DNA from: Coemansia sp. RSA 1804
Lineage: Eukaryota; Kickxellomycota; Kickxellomycetes; Kickxellales; Kickxellaceae
Direction of reading: 5' to 3'
Assembly (NCBI GenBank): GCA_027578815.1
Contig: JANBTH010000666.1
Location: 1 to 12,920, forward strand
DNA length: 12,920 bases
The position numbers were made by a program, and so were the translations under genes. A model generated the notes under the pieces. It did no database searches, had not been told where the DNA came from, and worked only from the letters and a program-made list of their open reading frames with translations. Shown piece after piece: positions 1 to 6,449 of the stretch (its first letter is position 1; each line of letters starts with the position of its first letter).

Positions 1-237
1 CGCGTCGTACGACTCGTCGTACTGCGCTTCGTACTGCTGCAGCTCCTGTGCGCCGCCCGCTGCGTCGTGCTCAACGCCGGATGTCGGCGGAACCGTCTCG
101 TCGTCAGCCATGTGGTCGTCGTCCTGCTGGTGGTGGTGTTGGTCCTTGCTGTGGTGGTACTCTTCGTGGCGGAGCTCCTCCTCGTGTGCGGGATGGTGGG
201 CGGCGGTGTGCTTTACGTCGGTCATCTCGGCGTCCAT
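1..237 (-). CDS. N-terminal part of an unidentified His/Asp/Glu-rich protein (runs off left edge)
   Basis: The frame is open for 79 codons from an ATG at 237-235 to the window edge, so the gene is partial at its 3' end. The start is supported by an in-frame TAA at 261-259 with no other ATG between, and by purines at -3 and +4. The visible protein is low-complexity and hydrophilic: 12 His and 22 Asp/Glu in 79 residues, clusters such as HHHQQDDDH, and a Tyr/Gln/acidic stretch near the edge (QQYEAQYDES). No signal peptide, membrane segment or folded domain is visible. Such disordered N-termini occur on many nuclear or RNA-binding fungal proteins, but that is only analogy. I do not recognise the family, and the diagnostic part must lie to the left. 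Codon use is GC-rich like the other genes here, which favours a real gene over a chance frame. Confidence 0.6.
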   Translation of the reverse strand, partial: MDAEMTDVKHTAAHHPAHEEELRHEEYHHSKDQHHHQQDDDHMADDETVPPTSGVEHDAAGGAQELQQYEAQYDESYDA

Positions 238-376
238 ATCTACACACCATAAGGCCGATTAAAGAAAAATAGATGGATATATGGAGAATTAGCAGCGATA
301 TTCCTGCCAGGAGCGGGGGTGGGGGGAAGAAGGGGCTGTGGCTTTTATGAAGAAAAAGAACGCGGGAAGATTGGCT

Positions 377-421
377 CATCGTCATCATCATCATTATTGT
401 TATTATTATTGCCGCCGCCGC
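377..421. repeat. Compound triplet microsatellite (ATC, ATT, GCC)
   Basis: Three short triplet runs follow each other: about four ATC units, then ATT/TTG-type units, then GCC units. The tract lies upstream of the left-edge gene, inside the candidate leader intron. It has no coding context. Confidence 0.8.
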
Positions 422-621
422 TTTGGGCATGAGCAAAGGAGAGGGAGGGCTTAATCAATGCACGAGGGTTAGACAGGGGTTAGGAGAAATCGCTGTTTCG
501 ATCATTGCGGCGATTGCACTTCTTTCGTCAGCTTGTGTGCTGATGTGTCGTATTCTGCGGCATTGCATCCAAAGCCTCCTTTCTTTCCTTCTTTTCTTTT
601 TTGACAAGCAGTAGCACGACA

Positions 622-671
622 GTTGTGGTTGTGGTTGTGGTTGTGGTTGTGGTGGTGGTGGTGGTGGTGGG
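622..671. repeat. (GTTGTG)5-(GTG)6 G-rich microsatellite
   Basis: Five exact GTTGTG units (622-651) run into six GTG units (652-669) and two more G. The plus strand is all G and T for 50 bases. The spaced GG pairs could form a weak two-layer quadruplex. It lies in the spacer upstream of the left-edge gene and would fall within its candidate leader intron. Confidence 0.85.
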
Positions 672-1438
672 TTGCCAGCGCATCAGCAGCGCCAGTTCAC
701 TCATCCCTTCTTCTCTCCTCTGCGCCTTCCGTAGAGGGAGGAATTAGACAAGGGCCATCTAGACACCAAGCAGCGTCATAAAAGAGCGCGCGCTATGCCA
801 GGCAGCATAGAAAAGGGGGCAAAAAATAGAAGTTCTTCTCGCGGCATGGGCCCGTGGAGTTTGGTGACCCAGAACCGCGGTACGCAACAGACGGGCGGAC
901 CTGGCGGACCAAGAACCAAAGCACCGAAATAAACGTCATAAAAGGCGGGGAAGAAGAGGCCGAAAATAGAGGCACTAATATAAAACTTACCAAATAACTA
1001 TAGTTCTGAGCGGGCGATGGTGATAATAAGAATAATTATTCAACAGAAAGGAAATGAAAAGAGATTAAGATCACCTGGGAGGGGGAGGAGGAAAAGTGGA
1101 AAGGTTGATGAGGAAGGAGGGAGGCGCGAACGAAAAATAAAAAATTAATTGTGGATTTTTTTCTGACGGGTTCCAATTTTCTCCTCCGTTTTGCCCACTC
1201 ACAATCACAATTGTCCATTTTTCTTTCTCACAATAAGACAGAAGAGAATAGAAACCACGGCTGCTGGTTGGCAGCATTCGACGAAAGGCGCATGTAATTT
1301 GAGCAACTAACCAAATCTCACATGCATTTTGCTGCTTGATTGGGTGTCTCGCTCTTTCTGCACACTTTCGCTTCTTTTCCGCAATCCAACAACAATTCTC
1401 CTCCCTCTTTCCCCCAAAAAAATCAAATAATCAGCCCG
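672..1438. other. Spacer without a recognisable gene
   Basis: No frame here has the GC-rich codon use of the neighbouring genes. The short open frames are mostly pyrimidine or purine tract read-through. The stretch is AT-rich with purine-rich blocks (for example 1075-1135) and runs of A. I saw no tRNA A/B boxes and no snRNA core sequence. It probably holds the upstream exon or promoter of the left-edge gene, and possibly downstream transcribed sequence of LSG1, which reads in the same direction. Confidence 0.5.
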
Positions 1439-1532
1439 TGCCAGCCAATCAGCAGCAGCCAGTGATAAGCTTGTCACGTCGTTGTGCAAGGAATTACTGA
1501 ATCAAAGACGATATGCCAGCCAATCAGCTGGC
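1439..1532. promoter_or_regulatory. Two identical 15-bp CCAAT-box elements, one within an inverted repeat
   Basis: The sequence TGCCAGCCAATCAGC occurs at 1439-1453 and again exactly at 1514-1528, so the copies are 75 bp apart. Each contains CCAATCA, a strong match to the HAP2/3/5 (NF-Y) site. The second copy continues into GCTGGC, so GCCAGC (1515-1520) and GCTGGC (1527-1532) flank CAATCA as a 6-bp inverted repeat. A GATAAG motif lies between the copies (1464-1469). The pair begins just beyond the LSG1 stop codon, so it is unlikely to serve LSG1. The left-edge gene is the most likely target, about 1.2 kb away unless a leader intron intervenes. An unseen non-coding transcript is the other option. 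Confidence 0.55.
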
Positions 1533-1570
1533 TGGACCGCATTGCCCATTCTGTGATGCAACAAAAATAA

Positions 1571-3649
1571 TCAGTAGAAACCACCGTCGTCGCCGCCGCC
1601 AGCAGCAGCAGCCGCAGCACCGCCGTTTCCGACGCCACCGCGCCTCTTCCCGGCACGCTTCTTCTTGTGGTGCTTGTCGGGTCTAGTAGATAAGGCGCTA
1701 GCAGCGGATTCGGGCGCAATGGGCTCGCCGCGGTCGTTGACGCGAGGCCGCGCGGCGGCAGCAACCTGCATCTGCGCATAGCCGCTGCCCTGCTTGACCA
1801 GGTGCGACTTGGCGCGACGCTGGGCAGTGAGCAGCGCGCCGGGCGAGGCGAAGAAGCCGTCGTCCAGGGCGTCGACGCGGGCCGAGCCGGAGGAGTTGGC
1901 AGCAACGACGCGCCTGACGTCGTTGCGGTCGCTGGCGGCGTGCTTGAGAGCGAAGCCCTGGAGATCCGCGCTCCCGTTGCCGTCGGAGGCCTCAACCAGA
2001 TGGCGCGTGCGCTTGGCAACTGCGGCGGGGGCGTAGTGATCGCTGTTGAAGTCGGCAGCCGAGCCGCCGGACCAGGCGGGCGGAGGACTGCAGTGCACCA
2101 GCTTGCCGGCAACGTAGTCCTTGAGCAGCACACGCGCGGCGCGCGACTCGTCGGGGTTGCCCTCGCCGGCCTTGAACATGCCGCGCGCAGCAGCGTACGA
2201 CGTCAGCAGCTCCGTGGCGGTCGGCACGCCGTCGCCGCCCTCGGCCGCCGGGCGCGTGCGGATCTCGATGCCGTACGTGGCCTCGATGACCCACTTTGGG
2301 ATGCGCCGCGCAACCAGTGCGCTGGGCCCGGAGAACTCGCGCAGCTGGTCGATCGGCAGCACGCCGTTGCACACCATGTCGGCCTGCGTCGTGGCGAATG
2401 TGGGAAACACAAGCCCCGGACAGTCGCAGAGCACCACGTCGCGCGTCAGATGGATCGTCTGGAAGTGCTTGGTCTTGCCGGGCATCGATCCCACGTTGAC
2501 CTTCTTCGATCCAACCAGCGCGTTGATCGTCGACGACTTGCCCACGTTCGGATATCCGACCAGCCCGATCACCATCCGTCCGTGCGAGTGCTCGTCCGCC
2601 AGACTCGGGCACTCGCGCACAAGAATCGACACAAGCTCCGTCGGCGCCAACACGCGCGTCCGCAGCTCGGCGTCCGCCAGATCCACCGCACGCACCTTGG
2701 CCTCGAACTCCTCCATCGCCGCCCTGGCCGCCTCCTCCTTGGTCAGCTCCACGGCTGCCTCCTTGGTCAGCTCCACGGCTGCCTCCGCGGTCGGCTCCAT
2801 GGCTGCCTCCGCCTCGTCTCCCGACGCACTGTTGCCCAAGGACACGACCATGCTCTGCTTGATCTCCGCCGCCAGCCGCGCCGCCTCCTCGCGCTCCAGC
2901 TCCTCCTGCAGCTCCTCGTTGCTGGTCTTGGCCGAGAAGAACAGGTACGCGATGCCCTCGCCCTCAAAGTAGTCGGCCCACGCGGCACGCTGGCGCTCGG
3001 TCAGCATGTCGGCCTTGTTGATCAGCAGCATGCACTTCTTCCGGGCGTCGATCTCGCGCACGTACTCGGCCAGATCCTCGCTGCGGAACACGAGCGGATT
3101 GCGCGCATCCACGATCTGCACAACCAGATGCGACCGCTCCAGCACGCGCCACAGCTGCCGCCACACCTCCAGATTGCGCTCAAACGGCGTCAGCAGCAGA
3201 CCCTCGTCCTCCTGCAGATGCGCCAGCTCACGCCGCCAGTCCATGAACGCCGCGCGCTCGGCGCGGTGCAGCTCGCTCGGCGTGGTCGATGCGTTCCACG
3301 CGGGTCTGCGCGGCACACGCAGCATGCTCCGCCGCTCGCTGTGCTTCCTCAGCGCCTCCTTCTCCTCCGCCGCCGTCAGCAGGTATGGGTTGGTCGTCTG
3401 GTCGCCCGTGATGATCTTGACGTTCATGCGCTCGGCTGTGAACTCCGTCCCCGCCAGCTCTGCTGTGTGTAGAAACTCGTCCAGGTCCCTCTGCTCCGTG
3501 ATCGACTGCAGCTTTGTCCACGACGGCCCGTCGTTCATGTCTGTTGTGTGGAGCTCCGTGTCCCGCTCCGTCGGCCGCCGCTTGCCCTCGAACCGGCTCC
3601 GGATTATCGACTTGCCCAGCGACGGGTTGACCTTTGCTCTGCGCGGCAT
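1571..3649 (-). CDS. LSG1: Lsg1-type large-subunit GTPase (60S export/maturation factor)
   Basis: The 692-residue protein is a circularly permuted GTPase of the YlqF/YawG (HSR1-MMR1) class. Lsg1 acts in the cytosol on pre-60S subunits, where its GTPase drives release of the export adaptor Nmd3 around loading of uL16. The G motifs are in permuted order: G4 NKAD (211-214), G5 SAK (239-241), G1 GYPNVGKSS (365-373), G2 region around PGKTKHFQT (390-398) and G3 DCPG (409-412). The N-terminus (NPSLGKSIIRSRF) is the short basic lead expected in Lsg1. An acidic, Ala/Glu-rich insert lies between G5 and G1 (about 242-360) and includes a 24-bp tandem repeat. The C-terminus is basic (HKKKRAGKRR) followed by a Gly/Ala tail. 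Length is slightly above the roughly 640-660 residues of yeast and human Lsg1. The start has a purine at -3 and the frame has no intron. It is transcribed divergently from TIM9. Confidence 0.95.
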   Translation of the reverse strand: MPRRAKVNPSLGKSIIRSRFEGKRRPTERDTELHTTDMNDGPSWTKLQSITEQRDLDEFLHTAELAGTEFTAERMNVKIITGDQTTNPYLLTAAEEKEALRKHSERRSMLRVPRRPAWNASTTPSELHRAERAAFMDWRRELAHLQEDEGLLLTPFERNLEVWRQLWRVLERSHLVVQIVDARNPLVFRSEDLAEYVREIDARKKCMLLINKADMLTERQRAAWADYFEGEGIAYLFFSAKTSNEELQEELEREEAARLAAEIKQSMVVSLGNSASGDEAEAAMEPTAEAAVELTKEAAVELTKEEAARAAMEEFEAKVRAVDLADAELRTRVLAPTELVSILVRECPSLADEHSHGRMVIGLVGYPNVGKSSTINALVGSKKVNVGSMPGKTKHFQTIHLTRDVVLCDCPGLVFPTFATTQADMVCNGVLPIDQLREFSGPSALVARRIPKWVIEATYGIEIRTRPAAEGGDGVPTATELLTSYAAARGMFKAGEGNPDESRAARVLLKDYVAGKLVHCSPPPAWSGGSAADFNSDHYAPAAVAKRTRHLVEASDGNGSADLQGFALKHAASDRNDVRRVVAANSSGSARVDALDDGFFASPGALLTAQRRAKSHLVKQGSGYAQMQVAAAARPRVNDRGEPIAPESAASALSTRPDKHHKKKRAGKRRGGVGNGGAAAAAAGGGDDGGFY
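2737..2808 (-). repeat. 24-bp in-frame tandem repeat inside LSG1
   Basis: There are three copies of a 24-bp unit: 2737-2760 and 2761-2784 are identical, and 2785-2808 is a diverged copy. They encode repeats of the type AAVELTKE within the acidic linker between the G5 and G1 motifs of LSG1. Because the unit is a multiple of three, copy-number change keeps the frame. Confidence 0.9.
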
Positions 3650-4258
3650 CTCCTCTCCTCACTTGCGCTTGTGGTGCTTTAGTAGTTCTAGTGCTAATTG
3701 GTGGGGCTGGTTTTGTAATAGTAGTGCGGTGTTGCGCCTTTTTTTCTCCTGTCCGCCAGCGCTGGTTGCAGGGCCGTCGGTATAACGTCAGAAAGAGTGT
3801 ATAGAGAAAAGCCGTGTCTATTGCAAAAGATAATGTAACGAAAAATGTATGCAAAGCCAGAAGAAAAAATTATAGCAGCAGGCTAGCAGTGGCAAGTGGT
3901 TTTTCTATCGTGCCTTCAAACCGCAGCGATTCTTTTTTACGCACTTTTTTTTCCTTTTCCTCTGTTCCACTACTAATGGAAGGAAAAAAAAAGATTTTTA
4001 AAGTCGCAGCGGTTTCTTGATTCACCCACCCACACACTGGTTGATCCTCATTACCCTAATCTCTCCCTCTCAAAATCAGCATCATCATCAAAAAGCAGCT
4101 TTTTTTGTCAATGCCATTTATCTCCTTGTCTTAGCTTTTGATTCCCCTCTTCATCGACTCGACTGTCTAGCCATATTTTATAATACTCTTCTCTCTCTTC
4201 TTCCCTCATTCTGCTTGTTTACCTCCCGAAACGAACGTAGAAAAGCAACACGCGCAGA
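3650..4258. promoter_or_regulatory. Divergent promoter region between LSG1 and TIM9
   Basis: The 609-bp spacer lies between two start codons pointing outward, so it must hold both promoters. On the LSG1 side there is an ACGTCA half-site (CRE-like, 3785-3790) beside a TATA-like stretch (3781-3786). On the TIM9 side, long T-runs and a C/T-rich tract (about 4187-4230) precede the start, as is common for fungal leaders. No PAC (GATGAG) element typical of yeast ribosome-biogenesis promoters was found. Exact start sites cannot be read from sequence. Confidence 0.6.
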
Positions 4259-4540
4259 ATGTACAGCGGCTACGGACAGTCCTTTCAGGAGCAGCGTCTC
4301 CAGCAGCTGATGGAGCAGAAGCAGCTCAGGGACTTTATGCGCATGTACGCGAATCTCGTCACCCAATGCTTCGACGACTGCGTCGTTGACTTCACGTCAA
4401 ACAAGCTGAACGACAAGGAGCTTACGTGCACCACCCGCTGCACCCTAAAGTCCATGAAGCTCAACGAGCGTCTTGGCCAGCGCTTCGCTGAGGAGAACGC
4501 TAAGCTGATGGAGGAGCAGTCAAAGGCCGCGGGTCTTTAG
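4259..4540 (+). CDS. TIM9: Mitochondrial import chaperone Tim9
   Basis: The 93-residue protein is a small TIM protein with the twin CX3C signature: C37-FDD-C41 and C57-TTR-C61, 15 residues apart. In this family these cysteines form two disulfides and hold a helical hairpin. Tim9 assembles with Tim10 as a hexamer in the intermembrane space. The complex shields carrier and other hydrophobic precursors on their way to the TIM22 complex. The stretch EQKQLRDFMRMYANLV and the end ERLGQRFAEENAKL match Tim9 better than Tim8, Tim10 or Tim13. There is no cleavable presequence, as expected for a Mia40-dependent substrate. The start has A at -3. Length fits the family. The LSG1 start lies 609 bp away on the opposite strand and HEM12 follows 437 bp downstream. 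Confidence 0.96.
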   Translation: MYSGYGQSFQEQRLQQLMEQKQLRDFMRMYANLVTQCFDDCVVDFTSNKLNDKELTCTTRCTLKSMKLNERLGQRFAEENAKLMEEQSKAAGL

Positions 4541-4977
4541 ATACATGGCAATAGAGTGACCTTCCCTACTTTCTTTCTCTCTTTCTTCCTTTCCTGTTTT
4601 TGTGAGGACTGCGCTCTCTTATACATAAATTCCTTGTATACATGTATACTCTGCTGTTGCTGCTGCCTTCTCTTGCGAGAAACGCATTCAATCGATGCTA
4701 TTATGTGTGGATCAAGCCTACTGCGTCTGTCTAAAAGTTTTAGCGTTTAGAAAAGAGCAATAGTGGATGGCGTTGGACGACGATGACTTGTTATCATAAT
4801 CACGATTTGCCGTTGCATCGACTTTGCTTTCTCTCCCTTATTGTTTGCTGCTGTTTTTCTTTTATCCTTGTTCTTTCGAAATCCAAATTCAACCGCCCAA
4901 CCCGCCATCCTTCACAATCTTCCATAAAAGTGCAAGCCCTTGAACGTGCAAAATATCACCGAAATTAAAACTCAACC
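4541..4977 (+). promoter_or_regulatory. TIM9 3' region and HEM12 promoter
   Basis: The 437-bp spacer lies between two genes in tandem. The first half is T-rich and probably TIM9 3' UTR, with no perfect AATAAA. A TATA-like CATAAAAG at 4923-4930 lies 48 bp before the HEM12 start and would imply a very short HEM12 leader. The HEM12 start context (AACCATG) is good. No CCAAT or HAP1-like element was recognised despite the heme pathway role. Confidence 0.45.
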
Positions 4978-6162
4978 ATGCCCGAGACAAAGAATGCAGC
5001 CGACTCGGCAATCAACCTTGACACAACAAGCTTCCCGCCGCTGAAGAACGATCTCTACTTGCGTGCAGCCCGGGGCGAGAAGACCGAGCGTGCGCCCGTG
5101 TGGTGCATGCGGCAGGCCGGTCGGTATCTGCCCGAGTTCCGAGCAATTCGAGTAGAGCACGACTTCTTCAACGTGTGCAGGACCCCCGCACTGGCAACAG
5201 AGGTGACGGTGCAGCCGCTCCGGCGGTACGCAGACCTTCTTGACGCAGCAATCATCTTCTCGGACATCCTGGTGGTTCCGCAGGCCATGGGGCTGGAGGT
5301 GCAGATGGTGCCTGGAAAGGGCCCGCACTTTCCCAGCCCACTGGAGACGCCGGGCGACATGGAGCGGCTGACAGACAAGGACAGTGCGTTTTCGGTGGAT
5401 CAGGAGCTCGGCTACGTGTACAAGGCCATCACCAACACGCGCCACGCGCTCGATGGCCAGGTACCGCTGCTTGGGTTTGTTGGCGCGCCGTGGACGCTGA
5501 TGGCCTACATGGTCGAGGGAGGCGGATCAAAAACCTTTGCGCGCGCAAAGGAGTGGCTGTTCCGCCACCGCAGCGCAGCGCACGAGCTGCTTGGTCGCGT
5601 CGCAGACGTTGCTGCCCAGTTCCTGGTTGGCCAGATCGACGCAGGCGCCCAGGCTGCCCAGGTCTTCGAATCCTGGGCTGGCGAGCTTTCCCCCCGCGAC
5701 TTTGCCGAGTTCTCGCTGCCCTACCTGGCCCGCATTGCCGCGCATGTAAAGGCCAAGCATCCGGACGTCCCGCTCACTGTGTTTGCCAAGGGCGCGCACT
5801 ACGCCCTGGAGTCGCTGGTTGCCGAGACCGTGTATGACGTTATTTCGCTGGACTGGACGATTGACCCGACCGTTGCGCGCGCGCGCGTCGATGCTGCTGC
5901 TGCTGCTACTACCCCTGCTAGCACTGGCGCACAGAACATTCGCCGCCGCCCCGTCGTTCTCCAGGGCAACCTGGACCCTACACTGCTTTTTGCCGACCCG
6001 CAGACAATCTGCGAGCGCACCGACGAGATGTGCAAGGCGTTTGGCTCGTCGCTTCACATCGCCAACCTGGGCCACGGAATGATGCCTGGTCACGACCCAG
6101 AGCATCTGCGTGTGTTTCTGAAGGCCGTCCACTCGTCAAGCAGCGCTCTGCGCAGACAGTAG
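4978..6162 (+). CDS. HEM12: Uroporphyrinogen decarboxylase
   Basis: The 394-residue enzyme removes the four acetate carboxyls of uroporphyrinogen III to give coproporphyrinogen III. This is the fifth step of heme synthesis and is cytosolic in fungi. The first family signature is PVWCMRQAGR (40-49), with the substrate-binding arginines. The second is GFVGAPWTLMAYMVEG (166-181), with the active-site tyrosine at Y177. The catalytic aspartate is D96 in FSDIL, and the C-terminal histidine motif is GHG (365-367). The protein is about 30 residues longer than yeast Hem12. Roughly 15 are an N-terminal extension (no clear mitochondrial presequence) and roughly 15 are an Ala/Thr-rich insert near 303-325 encoded by simple repeats. 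All catalytic residues I can place are present, so it should be active. The coding frame has no intron. Confidence 0.97.
   Translation: MPETKNAADSAINLDTTSFPPLKNDLYLRAARGEKTERAPVWCMRQAGRYLPEFRAIRVEHDFFNVCRTPALATEVTVQPLRRYADLLDAAIIFSDILVVPQAMGLEVQMVPGKGPHFPSPLETPGDMERLTDKDSAFSVDQELGYVYKAITNTRHALDGQVPLLGFVGAPWTLMAYMVEGGGSKTFARAKEWLFRHRSAAHELLGRVADVAAQFLVGQIDAGAQAAQVFESWAGELSPRDFAEFSLPYLARIAAHVKAKHPDVPLTVFAKGAHYALESLVAETVYDVISLDWTIDPTVARARVDAAAAATTPASTGAQNIRRRPVVLQGNLDPTLLFADPQTICERTDEMCKAFGSSLHIANLGHGMMPGHDPEHLRVFLKAVHSSSSALRRQ
5875..5907 (+). repeat. (GC)n and (GCT)5 simple repeats inside HEM12
   Basis: A 13-base alternating GC tract (5875-5887) is followed within a few bases by five GCT units (5893-5907). 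Together they encode ARARVDAAAAA and start the lineage-specific insert of the decarboxylase. Alternating GC of this kind can adopt Z-DNA, and the triplets are prone to slippage without frameshift. Confidence 0.8.
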
Positions 6163-6397
6163 AGTGGGGTTTCTCGGGTTGGACTTTTTATACGCTCGTT
6201 TCGCTCCAGCCAGCCATTTTTCTGAAGAGCTGAAACCATATCTGTTATTCTTATTTTGCTTGTTGTGCAGAACGAAACGCTTCCATGAAGTCTTGCTGTG
6301 CGTCTTGCGCATGGGCTGGACAGAAAGCCCAATCGCGCCTCAGCGGAAACAGGTTTTGTTTCTCTCCCATTTCCCCCTTTTTGCTTTTCAAAAGAGC

Positions 6398-6403
6398 AAT
6401 AAA
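6398..6403 (+). terminator. Likely HEM12 polyadenylation signal
   Basis: A perfect AATAAA lies 236 bases after the HEM12 stop, just after a CTTTTCAAAAG dyad. Further AATAAA copies at 6662-6667 and 6686-6691 are alternatives. Efficiency cannot be judged from sequence. Confidence 0.4.
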
Positions 6404-6430
6404 GACAGTAATCAAGACATGGGGGAAATC

Positions 6431-6449
6431 GGCGGTCCGACGGACCGCC
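6431..6449. promoter_or_regulatory. Perfect 19-bp palindrome with two CGGNCCG cores
   Basis: GGCGGTCCGACGGACCGCC has 9-bp arms that are exact reverse complements around a single A. It contains CGG-T-CCG and CGG-A-CCG, and overall CGG-N9-CCG. This is the arrangement bound by Zn2Cys6 (Gal4-type) dimeric regulators. It lies 269 bp past the HEM12 stop and about 1.15 kb before ARF6, in otherwise AT-rich spacer. As a hairpin the one-base loop would be strained, so a protein-binding dyad is more likely than a structured RNA. Confidence 0.5.

Larger units (their letters stand above)
243..990 (-). other. Candidate 5'-leader intron of the left-edge gene
   Basis: Read on the minus strand, a G|GTAAGT donor lies at 990-985. 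A TAG acceptor lies at 242-240, immediately before the leader bases AT and the start codon of the left-edge gene. A fungal-type branch sequence (GCTAAT, minus strand 293-288) sits about 49 nt before the acceptor, with a pyrimidine-rich stretch between. If used, the intron is roughly 750 nt long and places exon 1 to the right of 990. That would fit the CCAAT elements at 1439-1528 acting as promoter. The match is to consensus only. ATGs at several sites between 990 and 1330 on this strand would become upstream ORFs. Simple transcription from 250-700 without splicing is the alternative. Confidence 0.3.

Noticed and set aside
985..994. ACTTACC, resembling the 5' end of U1 snRNA
   Set aside because: Nothing after it matches U1. 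On the opposite strand it reads as a normal GTAAGT splice donor.
1802..3472. 556-codon open frame antisense to LSG1, and a 283-codon one at 2121-2972
   Set aside because: Both mirror the strongly GC-rich codons of LSG1. The longer one starts at GTG, and neither shows a domain. LSG1 itself has clear GTPase motifs on the other strand.
3884..3955. tRNA-like A box (TGGCAAGTGG) with a weak B-box-like sequence downstream
   Set aside because: The A box is one base short. The B-box-like CTTCAAACC is too close, and no acceptor or anticodon stem can be paired.
4017..4310. 97-codon ORF running into TIM9
   Set aside because: It is out of frame with TIM9, made of leader pyrimidine tract, and has no recognisable motif.
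5490..6132. Several alternative-frame ORFs inside HEM12 on both strands
   Set aside because: They are shadows of the decarboxylase frame, which carries both family signatures and the catalytic residues.
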